6,128 nucleotides of DNA from Cyclobacteriaceae bacterium (GCA_026994125.1 JALWRJ010000241.1:1-6128); one strand, 5' to 3'; positions 1 to 5,550 are shown, counted from the stretch's first letter. The notes: generated by a model not told the origin, from the sequence alone. Numbers and translations are program-made.

Positions 1-1
1 G

Positions 2-310
2 CGCTACCTGGTGTTTTTTATTCAAATGTTACTGGCTGGTGCTTACCTGGCTCCTTACATTCCAACACAAGTGTTGGCCGGCTGTATAACTTTTATGTTT
101 TTAGCCAAAACACTGGTGCCTAAGCCAGGGCATTTGGGTGCTTTGGGTATTCGTGGGGCTTCAATTATTTTTTATTTACATTGGGCTGGGTTTCAACCGG
201 CCGGGGTGGTGTTGGCATCTGTGGTGGTTTGGGCTATTAATTTGGCCATACCTTCCTTAATTGGTTTGATTTATATTAACAAATTAAATTTTAAAACCGT
301 ACGCAATTAA
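2..310 (+). CDS. Flippase-like / lysylphosphatidylglycerol synthase TM-domain protein, C-terminal part (5' partial)
   Basis: The reading frame is open from the first bases of the window, so the true start lies upstream; the GTG at 11 is only the first possible start codon inside the window. About 102 residues are visible. They are very hydrophobic: a membrane stretch, then a short polar turn reading KPGHLGALGIRG, then two more membrane stretches ending in NLAIPSLIGLIYI and a short basic tail. The turn followed by a helix pair resembles the C-terminal part of the UPF0104 / lysylphosphatidylglycerol-synthase TM family, which in Bacteroidota often lies beside glycosyltransferases and is suspected of lipid or glycolipid translocation. 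Family membership is inferred from motif memory, and function is not established by the sequence. The stop overlaps the next start by one base (TAATG), implying one operon with translational coupling. Confidence 0.62.
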   Translation, partial: RYLVFFIQMLLAGAYLAPYIPTQVLAGCITFMFLAKTLVPKPGHLGALGIRGASIIFYLHWAGFQPAGVVLASVVVWAINLAIPSLIGLIYINKLNFKTVRN

Positions 311-1419
311 TGTGGAGCTGGATTTTTGCTATTTTAATATTAACCTATTGTTTAGGTGTTATTTACTTATGGCTGGGGTGGGAACAACTGCCCATTACCC
401 TGGTTGCTGATGAAACCACCCCTAAAGTAACGGTACTTATACCTGTGCGCAACGAGGCACCACATATCCAGGCATTATTAATGGATATTAGCCGCCAAAA
501 TTATGCAGGTGATATCGAAATTTTGGTTATTGATGACCACTCAACAGATAATACAGCAGCCATTGTAACTGCTTTGCTTGGCAAAATCCCCAACCTTACC
601 CTACTACCTTTAGCAGTAGGCCGTGAAGGTAAAAAAGCAGCCATTACCCAAGGGGTAAGCGAGGCCGGGGGAACCATTGTGCTTACCACAGATGGAGATT
701 GCCGGGTAGCTAAAGGCTGGGTAGCAGCCATGCTGGGCGTGTTTAAAGAGGACGTGCATTTGGTAAGCGGGCCGGTAAAATTTACTGGTAGCAGAGTATG
801 GAATAAAATGCTGCAATTAGAATTTAGTGCACTCATAGCCAGTGGGGCGGCCTTTATTGGCTTAGGAAAGCCGGTAATGGCCAATGGAGCAAATCTGGCT
901 TTTCGGAAACAAACCTTTTTGAATGTACATGGCTTTGAAGGCAATGAAAATACCGCTTCGGGCGATGATGTTTTTTTGTTGCACAAAATCCTGGATACAT
1001 ATGGTGGGGGCATTGCCTTTGCCAAAAACACCGAAGCCATGGTGCGTACGCAGCCCCCAGGTAGCTTTTTAACTTTTATCCAACAGCGAGTGCGTTGGGC
1101 CGGTAAATGGCGTGCGTACACGCAACTTTTTACGCAGCTTGTCGCGCTTGGGGTAGCCTTGGTTTCAATTACGGTTTTAGTGGCTTTTTTCTATGTGTTA
1201 AGCCATTGTATTTCCCCATTTCTTTATGTTAATTTGCTGGTGGTAAAAGCCTTTTTCGACTACCTTTTTTTGCGTGCCTTTGCCCGTTTTTGGGGCGATA
1301 AGGTTAACCTGCTCCGGGTACTGATTTTGCAAATTATTCATCCGGTGTATGTGGTTTTTACAGCTTTTTTCTCGCTTCAAAAAAAATATGTTTGGAAAGG
1401 ACGAAAGGTAAAAAGTTAA
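310..1419 (+). CDS. Membrane-anchored family 2 glycosyltransferase (first copy)
   Basis: A 369-residue protein predicted to move a sugar from a nucleotide donor at the cytoplasmic face of the inner membrane. An N-terminal membrane helix (about residues 2-22) is followed by a GT-A fold catalytic domain. This carries VLIPVRNE (43-49 region), IDDHSTD (74-80), the metal-binding DGD (128-130), GANLAF (193-198), the acidic GDD (218-220) and QQRVRW (258-263), which matches the QxxRW motif of many processive GT2 enzymes. Two or three hydrophobic segments follow (about 276-298, 303-325 and 334-356), and the protein ends in a basic tail containing WKGRK. The start is fixed by the TAATG overlap with the preceding gene. 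The neighbours suggest envelope or exopolysaccharide glycan work. The QxxRW motif hints at polymerisation, but the substrate cannot be read from sequence, and a single-addition lipid glycosyltransferase is equally possible. Confidence 0.9.
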   Translation: MWSWIFAILILTYCLGVIYLWLGWEQLPITLVADETTPKVTVLIPVRNEAPHIQALLMDISRQNYAGDIEILVIDDHSTDNTAAIVTALLGKIPNLTLLPLAVGREGKKAAITQGVSEAGGTIVLTTDGDCRVAKGWVAAMLGVFKEDVHLVSGPVKFTGSRVWNKMLQLEFSALIASGAAFIGLGKPVMANGANLAFRKQTFLNVHGFEGNENTASGDDVFLLHKILDTYGGGIAFAKNTEAMVRTQPPGSFLTFIQQRVRWAGKWRAYTQLFTQLVALGVALVSITVLVAFFYVLSHCISPFLYVNLLVVKAFFDYLFLRAFARFWGDKVNLLRVLILQIIHPVYVVFTAFFSLQKKYVWKGRKVKS

Positions 1420-1464
1420 TGTGGATAAGCCTGTCTGTTTTTTATTCATTTTAGTAAATATCAC

Positions 1465-1473
1465 TATCTTGCA
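1465..1473 (+). promoter_or_regulatory. Possible -7 promoter element ahead of the phosphatase operon
   Basis: TATCTTGCA lies 26 bases before the phosphatase ATG, inside the only sizeable gap (80 bases) of the envelope block. It resembles the Bacteroidota -7 box TAnnTTTG but is one T short, and no clear TTTG is seen at the -33 position. A nearly identical ATCTTGCA occurs before the leader at 5186-5193. No hairpin terminator is visible in the gap, so read-through from the upstream glycosyltransferase is also possible. Confidence 0.35.
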
Positions 1474-1499
1474 TTCTCTATAAAACCTTTACAACCCCC

Positions 1500-2726
1500 A
1501 TGGCTGAAAAAGCTACTGCATCTGTTACAGATTTCGAAAAAAAATTCCTTTTAAAACAAATGGAGTTAGATGCCTTGCTGGAAGTTACGCAAGCCATTAA
1601 CAGTAATATGTCGGAGGCCAATTTGTACAAAATATACGAATTTACAGTGCGTACAAACCGACAAATTAAGCAGTTGGTACTTATTGTAAACGATGGTGGA
1701 GACTGGGAGGAGAAGGTGGTGTATGGCGTTGATAAACTGGATGACTTGCTGCTTGACAAGCAATTTTTTAGTATTGAAGAAATTACGCCTATCCCTAATC
1801 CTTCAACCCTGTTAGGCTTTGAGCAAGCTATTCCCGTTAAGCATAAAGAGGCAATGCTGGCCTTGGTGCTGGTAGCTAAAACACCTGAAAGTGATGAGGT
1901 AAACTATACATTTTTACAGGCCATTAGCAACCTTATTATTGTAGCTATCGAAAACAAACGGTTGGCTCGGGCACAACTCCAGGAGGAATCTTTTAGAAAA
2001 GAGTTGGAAATTGCCAAAGGGGTTCAAAAAATGCTATTTCCTGAAAAATTACCTCATGGCCCCCGGTTAAAAATGCAGGCCAGTTACCTGCCCCACCATT
2101 CCATTGGAGGCGATTATTATGATTACATCCCCATTAACGCTAATCAATTTTTAATTTGCATAGCCGATGTATCGGGTAAAGGTATTCCGGCCGCCATTAT
2201 GATGTCTAATTTTCAGGCTTCGCTACACACTATACTAAGGCAAACAGCCAACCTAACCGAAATTGTAGAAGCACTAAATTTTCAGATTATAGAAAGCGCA
2301 GGGGGCGATCAGTTTATTACCTTTTTTGGTGCTATTTACGACCATAAGTTAAATACCCTGGTGTATGTAAATTCGGGTCATAATCCTCCTTACCTAATAG
2401 ATGATACAGGTACCATGACAACCCTCACCCAAGGCAGCACGGTGTTAGGCGGTTTTGATGAGTTGCCTTTTATTAATGAAGGCTTTATTGATAATTTAAG
2501 CGGATTTACTTTGTTTGCCTATACCGATGGGCTTACGGAAACGGAAAACCCGAAAGGTGAGCAAATGGGAAATGAACCGATTGAGCAGTATATATTGGAA
2601 AATTACCACAAGCCGTTGGAGCAAATACATAACGATGTGTTGGCCATGGTAGATAATTTTAGACAGCAAGAGCCACACCACGATGATATTACCCTGTTAT
2701 CCTGTAAAGTAGAGCCCCAAAAGTGA
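1500..2726 (+). CDS. GAF-like plus SpoIIE/RsbU-type PP2C serine/threonine phosphatase
   Basis: A 408-residue soluble protein. A variable sensory part (about residues 15-155) looks GAF-like and ends in a likely coiled-coil linker (152-175). The PPM/SpoIIE phosphatase domain follows. It shows ELEIAKGVQKMLFPEKLP (168-185), typical of RsbU-like proteins, then GGDYYDY (203-209), ADVSGKG (222-228), NSGHNPP (291-297), AYTDGLTE (340-347) and HDDITLL (394-400). The metal-binding aspartates D205, D223, D343 and D395/D396 are all present, so the enzyme should be active. The family dephosphorylates anti-sigma-factor antagonists or other phosphoproteins in partner-switching pathways; no such partner is visible here. 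The ATG at 1500 is the first in frame. The stop overlaps the deacetylase start as TGATG, tying the regulator's expression to the glycan enzymes. The GAF assignment is weaker than the phosphatase assignment, and the signal sensed is unknown. Confidence 0.92.
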   Translation: MAEKATASVTDFEKKFLLKQMELDALLEVTQAINSNMSEANLYKIYEFTVRTNRQIKQLVLIVNDGGDWEEKVVYGVDKLDDLLLDKQFFSIEEITPIPNPSTLLGFEQAIPVKHKEAMLALVLVAKTPESDEVNYTFLQAISNLIIVAIENKRLARAQLQEESFRKELEIAKGVQKMLFPEKLPHGPRLKMQASYLPHHSIGGDYYDYIPINANQFLICIADVSGKGIPAAIMMSNFQASLHTILRQTANLTEIVEALNFQIIESAGGDQFITFFGAIYDHKLNTLVYVNSGHNPPYLIDDTGTMTTLTQGSTVLGGFDELPFINEGFIDNLSGFTLFAYTDGLTETENPKGEQMGNEPIEQYILENYHKPLEQIHNDVLAMVDNFRQQEPHHDDITLLSCKVEPQK

Positions 2727-3349
2727 TGCTTCATAAAATTCCCCGTTGGTTTCAGAAGTTGTTCCCCGGCTATGTTTGGCAAATCAATAAACCCGAAAAA
2801 CATATTTACCTTAGCTTTGACGATGGCCCGGTGCCCGAAGTAACCGATTGGGTATTGGAACAACTACATACTTATCAAGCCAAAGCCAGCTTTTTTATGG
2901 TAGGCCAAAATATACAACGAAACCCGCAGGTATTTAGCCGGGTTAAAGCAGCCGGCCATACGTTGGGTAACCATACGCACCAACATGTTAAAGGTTGGGG
3001 TACAGCTACTGCGCCTTACCTGGCTAATGTAGCAGCGTGCAGCCGTGTTATGCAGAATGTTGGAGGAGAAAAACCTGCTTTATTTCGTCCTCCGTATGGG
3101 CGTATTTTTCCGGCTCAGGCTCGCGAGCTTAGAAAACACTACGATATTGTAATGTGGAGTGTGCTCTCGGCCGATTATAATGCCCGCCTTGCACCGGAAA
3201 TATGCCTGCAAAATACCATTAAAGCCACACATCCCGGAGCCATTGTGGTTTTTCATGACAGCCAAAAGGCTAAAAAAAACCTGGAGTATGTACTGCCTCG
3301 TTACTTGGCACATTTTTCGAACCTGGGCTACACCTTTAAAGCTTTGTGA
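2726..3349 (+). CDS. NodB-type polysaccharide deacetylase (carbohydrate esterase family 4)
   Basis: A 207-residue protein spanning little more than a single NodB homology domain. The metal-dependent deacetylase motifs appear in order: SFDDGP (30-35, catalytic base and metal aspartate), NHTHQH (82-87, metal histidines H83 and H87), RPPYGR (121-126), WSVLSADYN (144-152) and VFHDS (175-179, catalytic histidine H177). The family removes N- or O-acetyl groups from GlcNAc-containing glycans such as peptidoglycan, chitin oligomers or PNAG. No convincing signal peptide is visible: the N-terminus is basic and aromatic, and the domain starts by residue 26. The cellular side of action is therefore unclear. 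The ATG at 2726 is preferred over the GTG one codon earlier because it forms a TGATG overlap with the phosphatase stop. The gene's own stop makes the same overlap with the next glycosyltransferase. Confidence 0.93.
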   Translation: MLHKIPRWFQKLFPGYVWQINKPEKHIYLSFDDGPVPEVTDWVLEQLHTYQAKASFFMVGQNIQRNPQVFSRVKAAGHTLGNHTHQHVKGWGTATAPYLANVAACSRVMQNVGGEKPALFRPPYGRIFPAQARELRKHYDIVMWSVLSADYNARLAPEICLQNTIKATHPGAIVVFHDSQKAKKNLEYVLPRYLAHFSNLGYTFKAL

Positions 3350-4443
3350 TGCTATTAACTATTACCATTTTTGTTTGGAGTGTTGCTTTTTTAACCGATG
3401 TGGCGTTGGTAGTGTTTTGGCAACTGGCTTATAAAAACCCAAGGCCTTTGGTTCGTAAATGGCCAACTGTAGATGTACTTATTGCTGCCCGAAACGAAGA
3501 AGATTACCTACCTGCCTGCTTGCAAGCATTAACCCAGGTGGACTATCCCAAAGATAAGCTTACCATTTGGGTAGGCGATGACAACTCTACTGATAATACC
3601 TGGCAAATAATTGAGCGATTTGCTCATATGCATCCTTTTATAAAAGGAGTAAAAATTACCGATACTAACCCGAACATAAACGGAAAGGCGCATGTGTTAT
3701 CCCGGTTGGCAGGGCACAGCCAGGCTACCTGGATGTTTTTTACCGATGCCGATATACAGGTGCCCGATACCTGGATAAAGGCTATGCTGCAAGGAGCTAA
3801 AGCAAAGCAGGCCTCCTTGGTTACAGGAACTTCGTTGGTTCAAGGGAGTAGTTGGCTGGCACATACCCAGCGGTTAGAATGGCTAAATGCCACCGCCATG
3901 CTTAAGTTAATTTCCGATTTGGGTGTGCCGGTGGCTTCTATGGGCAATAATATGGCCCTTAAACGTACTGCCTACCAAGCCATAGGCGGGTTTGAAAGCC
4001 TGCCTTTTTCAGTTACCGAAGACCTGGAACTATTTAAAGCTGTAAAAAAGAAGTTTACTACTGTAAATCTATTTAATGCCGAATTACTAAATAAAAGTGA
4101 GGCGCAACCCGGCTTGTTGCCTTTGCTTAAACAACGAAAACGTTGGATGCGAGGTGCTTTTGAACTCCCCTGGCAATTGCTTGGTTTATTGGTAATTCAG
4201 GTAATGTATTTTCCGGCTATAGTAGTTGTTGGCATAATTAACCCGCCCTTGGGGCTAAGCCTTTGGTTGACCAAATGGGTAACAAAATTTACTTTTCAAC
4301 AGTTATCGGCTAAAAAAATAAAGGAGAACATTTCAATATTCCATAGCTTTGCAACCGAAGGATTTACTATGTTTTTTTCGATGGCCTCCTTGCTCTACTA
4401 TTTTTGGCCGGGTAAGGTAGCATGGAAAGGAAGAACATATTAA
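3349..4443 (+). CDS. Membrane-anchored family 2 glycosyltransferase (second copy)
   Basis: A 364-residue protein starting at the ATG of a TGATG overlap; a GTG one codon earlier is the alternative. An N-terminal membrane helix (about 2-25) precedes a GT-A domain with VLIAARNEE (43-51), DDNSTDNT (77-84), TDAD (132-135, metal-binding DAD), GNNMALKR (199-206), VTEDLEL (222-228) and KQRKRW (261-266). The last fits the QxxRW motif of processive enzymes such as chitin, PNAG or cellulose synthases. Hydrophobic segments follow at about 275-298 and 336-354, and the tail ends WKGRTY. It shares its plan with the first glycosyltransferase of the window, but the sequences differ enough that they are paralogues rather than a recent duplication. 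Pairing with a deacetylase recalls IcaA/IcaB- or NodC/NodB-like make-then-deacetylate modules; that is inference, and the polymer is unknown. Confidence 0.92.
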   Translation: MLLTITIFVWSVAFLTDVALVVFWQLAYKNPRPLVRKWPTVDVLIAARNEEDYLPACLQALTQVDYPKDKLTIWVGDDNSTDNTWQIIERFAHMHPFIKGVKITDTNPNINGKAHVLSRLAGHSQATWMFFTDADIQVPDTWIKAMLQGAKAKQASLVTGTSLVQGSSWLAHTQRLEWLNATAMLKLISDLGVPVASMGNNMALKRTAYQAIGGFESLPFSVTEDLELFKAVKKKFTTVNLFNAELLNKSEAQPGLLPLLKQRKRWMRGAFELPWQLLGLLVIQVMYFPAIVVVGIINPPLGLSLWLTKWVTKFTFQQLSAKKIKENISIFHSFATEGFTMFFSMASLLYYFWPGKVAWKGRTY

Positions 4444-4470
4444 CCCAATAACTAAAACGGGTAAAATACT

Positions 4471-4707
4471 ATGATTGCAATTAAATTATTTGGCGTAATG
4501 CGCGATATTGTTGGTAAACCCATGCTGGACATAGACGAGCAAGTAACTACAGTAGCTGCATTAAAAGAAGTGGTAGAACAAAAATACCCAAAGGCAAAGG
4601 CATTAAATTCATTATTGGTAGCTGTAAATAGCGAGTATGCTGCCGATGAACAAACCATTACAGCTACCGATGAAGTAGCCTTAATTCCACCTGTAAGTGG
4701 GGGATAG
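4471..4707 (+). CDS. moaD: Molybdopterin synthase small subunit / sulfur carrier MoaD
   Basis: A 78-residue beta-grasp, ubiquitin-like protein ending in PPVSGG. The C-terminal Gly-Gly becomes a thiocarboxylate that donates sulfur to precursor Z when bound to MoaE, making molybdopterin in the cytoplasm. The IKLFGVMRDIVGK start, the TVAALKE helix and the DEVALIPPVSGG end are typical of MoaD, and the length matches the usual 75-85 residues. It sits 27 bases after the glycosyltransferase and 14 bases before moaE, so moaD-moaE form a unit. No promoter or Shine-Dalgarno sequence is clear in the short upstream gap. A ThiS-like carrier is the main alternative, but the immediately following moaE makes MoaD by far the better call. 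Confidence 0.93.
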   Translation: MIAIKLFGVMRDIVGKPMLDIDEQVTTVAALKEVVEQKYPKAKALNSLLVAVNSEYAADEQTITATDEVALIPPVSGG

Positions 4708-4721
4708 CTAATTTATTTTAG

Positions 4722-5141
4722 ATGGACTATTCAATACAAATTACCGAAAAACCCTTAGTGCCTGAGGTGGCCATACAGGCAGTGTCAACACCCAACGCTG
4801 GAGCTGTTAATGTGTTTGTGGGCACAGTACGCAATGCTACAAGCGGAAAAAAAGTGGTGCAACTGGAATTTGAAGCCTATGAGCCCATGGCTACCAAAGA
4901 ACTTGTCAAAATAGTGGAACAGGCGTTTAGGCAATGGCCCTTGCAAAAAGTGGTGGTGTGCCACAGAACAGGAGTGCTTGCTATAGGCGAAGTGCCCGTG
5001 GTAATTGCGGTGGCTACAGCTCACCGAAAGGCCGGCTTTCAAGCCTGCGAGTTTATTATTGATACCCTAAAACAAACGGTGCCTATTTGGAAAAAAGAAA
5101 AATATGAAGATGGCGAAGTATGGGTAGCGGCTCATCCTTAA
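4722..5141 (+). CDS. moaE: Molybdopterin synthase catalytic subunit MoaE
   Basis: A 139-residue protein, close to the usual 140-150. With thiocarboxylated MoaD it converts cyclic pyranopterin monophosphate to molybdopterin. Family signatures run in order: GAVNVFVGTVRN (27-38, with R37), LEFEAYEPMA (48-57), HRTGVLAIGE (81-90), VATAHRKAGFQACE (97-110, with H101 and R102) and IIDTLKQTVPIWKKE (112-126, with K117 and K124). Aligned from memory with E. coli MoaE (offset about two), these match its R39, H103, R104, K119 and K126, so the active site looks intact. No other molybdenum cofactor gene is in the window. No hairpin terminator follows the stop before the putative promoter of the leader region, so some read-through into that region is possible. 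Confidence 0.96.
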   Translation: MDYSIQITEKPLVPEVAIQAVSTPNAGAVNVFVGTVRNATSGKKVVQLEFEAYEPMATKELVKIVEQAFRQWPLQKVVVCHRTGVLAIGEVPVVIAVATAHRKAGFQACEFIIDTLKQTVPIWKKEKYEDGEVWVAAHP

Positions 5142-5157
5142 AAAAAATGAAGCCATC

Positions 5158-5192
5158 TTAACAGAATTTAAAAAAATAAATACTAATCTTGC
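5158..5192 (+). promoter_or_regulatory. Putative promoter of the tandem-attenuator operon
   Basis: TAATCTTGC at 5184-5192 matches the Bacteroidota -7 box TAnnTTTG with one mismatch. TTAACA at 5158-5163, twenty bases upstream, is a weak candidate for the -33 element; the spacing suits the phylum. Transcription starting near 5197-5200 would leave about 20 untranslated bases before the first leader ATG at 5218. This is as short a lead as attenuation leaders normally have. No second promoter is seen between the two leader units. Confidence 0.5.
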
Positions 5193-5217
5193 ACAAGCAT
5201 TACGCAAAAAATAACTA

Positions 5218-5298
5218 ATGACAAACAACAATATCCATACAGGAATTATGATGAACATCGCCATGATGATGTGCGCATTTTATGGTGTGGATAGGTAA
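5218..5298 (+). CDS. Met-rich leader peptide 1 (26 codons)
   Basis: An uninterrupted small ORF from ATG 5218 to TAA 5296-5298. It begins MTNNNIHTGI, continues with MMNIAMMMCA (residues 11-20) and ends FYGVDR. Five internal Met codons fall within eight positions (11, 12, 16, 17, 18), followed directly by Cys19; such clustering is very unlikely in a random 26-residue peptide. The upstream context is A-rich (AAAAAATAACTA) with no Shine-Dalgarno, as in normal Bacteroidota genes. The last codons and stop overlap the segment that can pair with the downstream terminator arm. The peptide is read as a sensor of charged Met-tRNA (possibly also Cys-tRNA) rather than as a functional protein. A small functional peptide remains possible but would not explain the RNA pairing. 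Confidence 0.85.
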   Translation: MTNNNIHTGIMMNIAMMMCAFYGVDR

Positions 5299-5353
5299 AA
5301 TATGTAATAAAAAAATATAAAAAAGCCTCTCCACACGTTGGAGAGGCTTTTTT
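5232..5353 (+). promoter_or_regulatory. Methionine attenuator 1 with four-segment alternative folding
   Basis: Segments found by hand: 1 = TATCCATAC (5232-5240), 2 = GTGTGGATAGG (5285-5295), 3 = CCTCTCCACAC (5326-5336), 4 = TGGAGAGGC (5339-5347). Pairing 1:2 is nine pairs with one G-U. Pairing 2:3 (antiterminator) is ten of eleven positions with a single U-C mismatch. Pairing 3:4 is the terminator. Segment 2 cannot pair with 1 and 3 at once, and 3 cannot pair with 2 and 4 at once. The last Met codon (5269-5271) is 13 bases before segment 2. A ribosome stalled there would cover segment 1 and leave 2 free to pair with 3, giving read-through; a ribosome reaching the stop codon (5296) would mask 2 and let 3:4 form. 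The pairings are seen directly; the switching behaviour is inference from the trp/his/thr-type attenuation mechanism. Confidence 0.82.
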
Positions 5354-5357
5354 ATAT
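5315..5357 (+). terminator. Intrinsic terminator 1 (attenuator terminator hairpin)
   Basis: GCCTCTCCA (5325-5333) pairs perfectly with TGGAGAGGC (5339-5347) around the loop CACGT. The flanking A6 and T6 runs and an ATAT/ATAT pair extend the perfect stem to 19 base pairs. The T-run at 5348-5353 supplies the terminator tract on the + strand. It starts 16 bases after the leader 1 stop and 24 bases before the leader 2 start. The symmetrical A/T flanks mean it could also stop transcription from the other strand. Confidence 0.93.
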
Positions 5358-5377
5358 AACTTAAACTAATTAACAAA

Positions 5378-5470
5378 ATGCAAAAAATCGGGCTACTCAC
5401 CGCAGCTATTATGGGCTATATTATTATGTGTATGCAACATGCCATACCCGGGAAAGCTGTACATCTTTAA
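5378..5470 (+). CDS. Met/Cys-containing leader peptide 2 (30 codons)
   Basis: A small ORF from ATG 5378 to TAA 5468-5470, starting MQKIGLLTAA, with the core IMGYIIMCM (residues 11-19) and the end QHAIPGKAVHL. Met codons lie at 12, 17 and 19 and a Cys codon at 18. The upstream context AATTAACAAA is A/T-rich with no Shine-Dalgarno. The GGGAAAGCT coding for Gly-Lys-Ala near the end is the antiterminator segment. The peptide is not similar to leader 1 outside the Met/Cys core, so the two are not a recent direct duplication. The hydrophobic first part (IGLLTAAIMGYIIM) could suggest a tiny membrane peptide, but the same layout as unit 1 makes a regulatory leader more likely. Confidence 0.8.
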   Translation: MQKIGLLTAAIMGYIIMCMQHAIPGKAVHL

Positions 5471-5521
5471 AAAATAAAAACACCTACAAAAAAGCTTTCC
5501 TATACCGGGAGAGCTTTTTTT
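5402..5521 (+). promoter_or_regulatory. Methionine attenuator 2 (antiterminator/terminator switch)
   Basis: Segment 2, GGGAAAGCT (5450-5458), can pair over all nine positions (one G-U) with segment 3, AGCTTTCCT (5493-5501). Segment 3 is also the 5' arm of the terminator, so the two folds exclude each other. The last Met codon (5432-5434) ends 15 bases before segment 2, nearly the 13-base spacing of unit 1 and about the reach of a stalled ribosome. The stop codon lies nine bases past segment 2, so a terminating ribosome would mask it. A protective 1:2 pairing is weak here: only GCAGCT (5402-5407) with AGCTGT (5455-5460), six pairs including one G-U. A second promoter is not apparent, so this unit probably receives only transcripts that passed unit 1. 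Confidence 0.78.
5488..5521 (+). terminator. Intrinsic terminator 2 (attenuator terminator hairpin)
   Basis: GCTTTCCT (5494-5501) pairs with GGGAGAGC (5507-5514) around ATACC, with two G-U pairs; the A6 and T6 flanks extend the stem to 14 pairs. A seven-T tract occupies 5515-5521. It ends 29 bases before the rhodanese ATG. The stem is weaker than terminator 1 because of the G-U pairs and a shorter GC-containing core. Confidence 0.9.
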
Positions 5522-5550
5522 ATACCCTTTCACTTTAAACAACTATACCT

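Noticed and set aside
501..1121. 206-codon open frame on the minus strand
   Set aside because: It is antisense to the motif-complete first glycosyltransferase and its translation shows no recognisable domain; it is a shadow of the real gene.
1420..1499. Terminator after the first glycosyltransferase
   Set aside because: A T-run is present around 1438-1443, but no convincing stem precedes it.
2723..2728. GTG at 2723 as the deacetylase start (and GTG at 3346 as the second glycosyltransferase start)
   Set aside because: In both cases the next codon is an ATG forming a TGATG overlap with the preceding stop, a common coupled arrangement, so ATG is preferred. The difference is a single residue.
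5107..5159. Inverted repeat AAGATGGC / GCCATCTT spanning the end of moaE
   Set aside because: Eight perfect pairs but a 37-base loop and no T-tract after the second arm, so it does not make a terminator; probably chance.
5215..5400. 61-codon open frame on the minus strand across the leader region
   Set aside because: It is antisense to leader 1, terminator 1 and the start of leader 2, and runs through the perfect hairpin. Its Phe/Leu/Ile-rich translation reflects the A-rich + strand; no protein family is recognisable.
5315..5521. The two hairpins as ordinary terminators for moaDE
   Set aside because: Each directly follows its own Met-rich micro-ORF and has an antiterminator partner inside that ORF. 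A plain double terminator would not explain these.
5142..5550. SAM riboswitch or T-box controlling the methionine operon
   Set aside because: I could not find the conserved SAM-I multi-branch core or the T-box UGGN antiterminator bulge arrangement; the region is instead filled by two micro-ORFs and simple hairpins.
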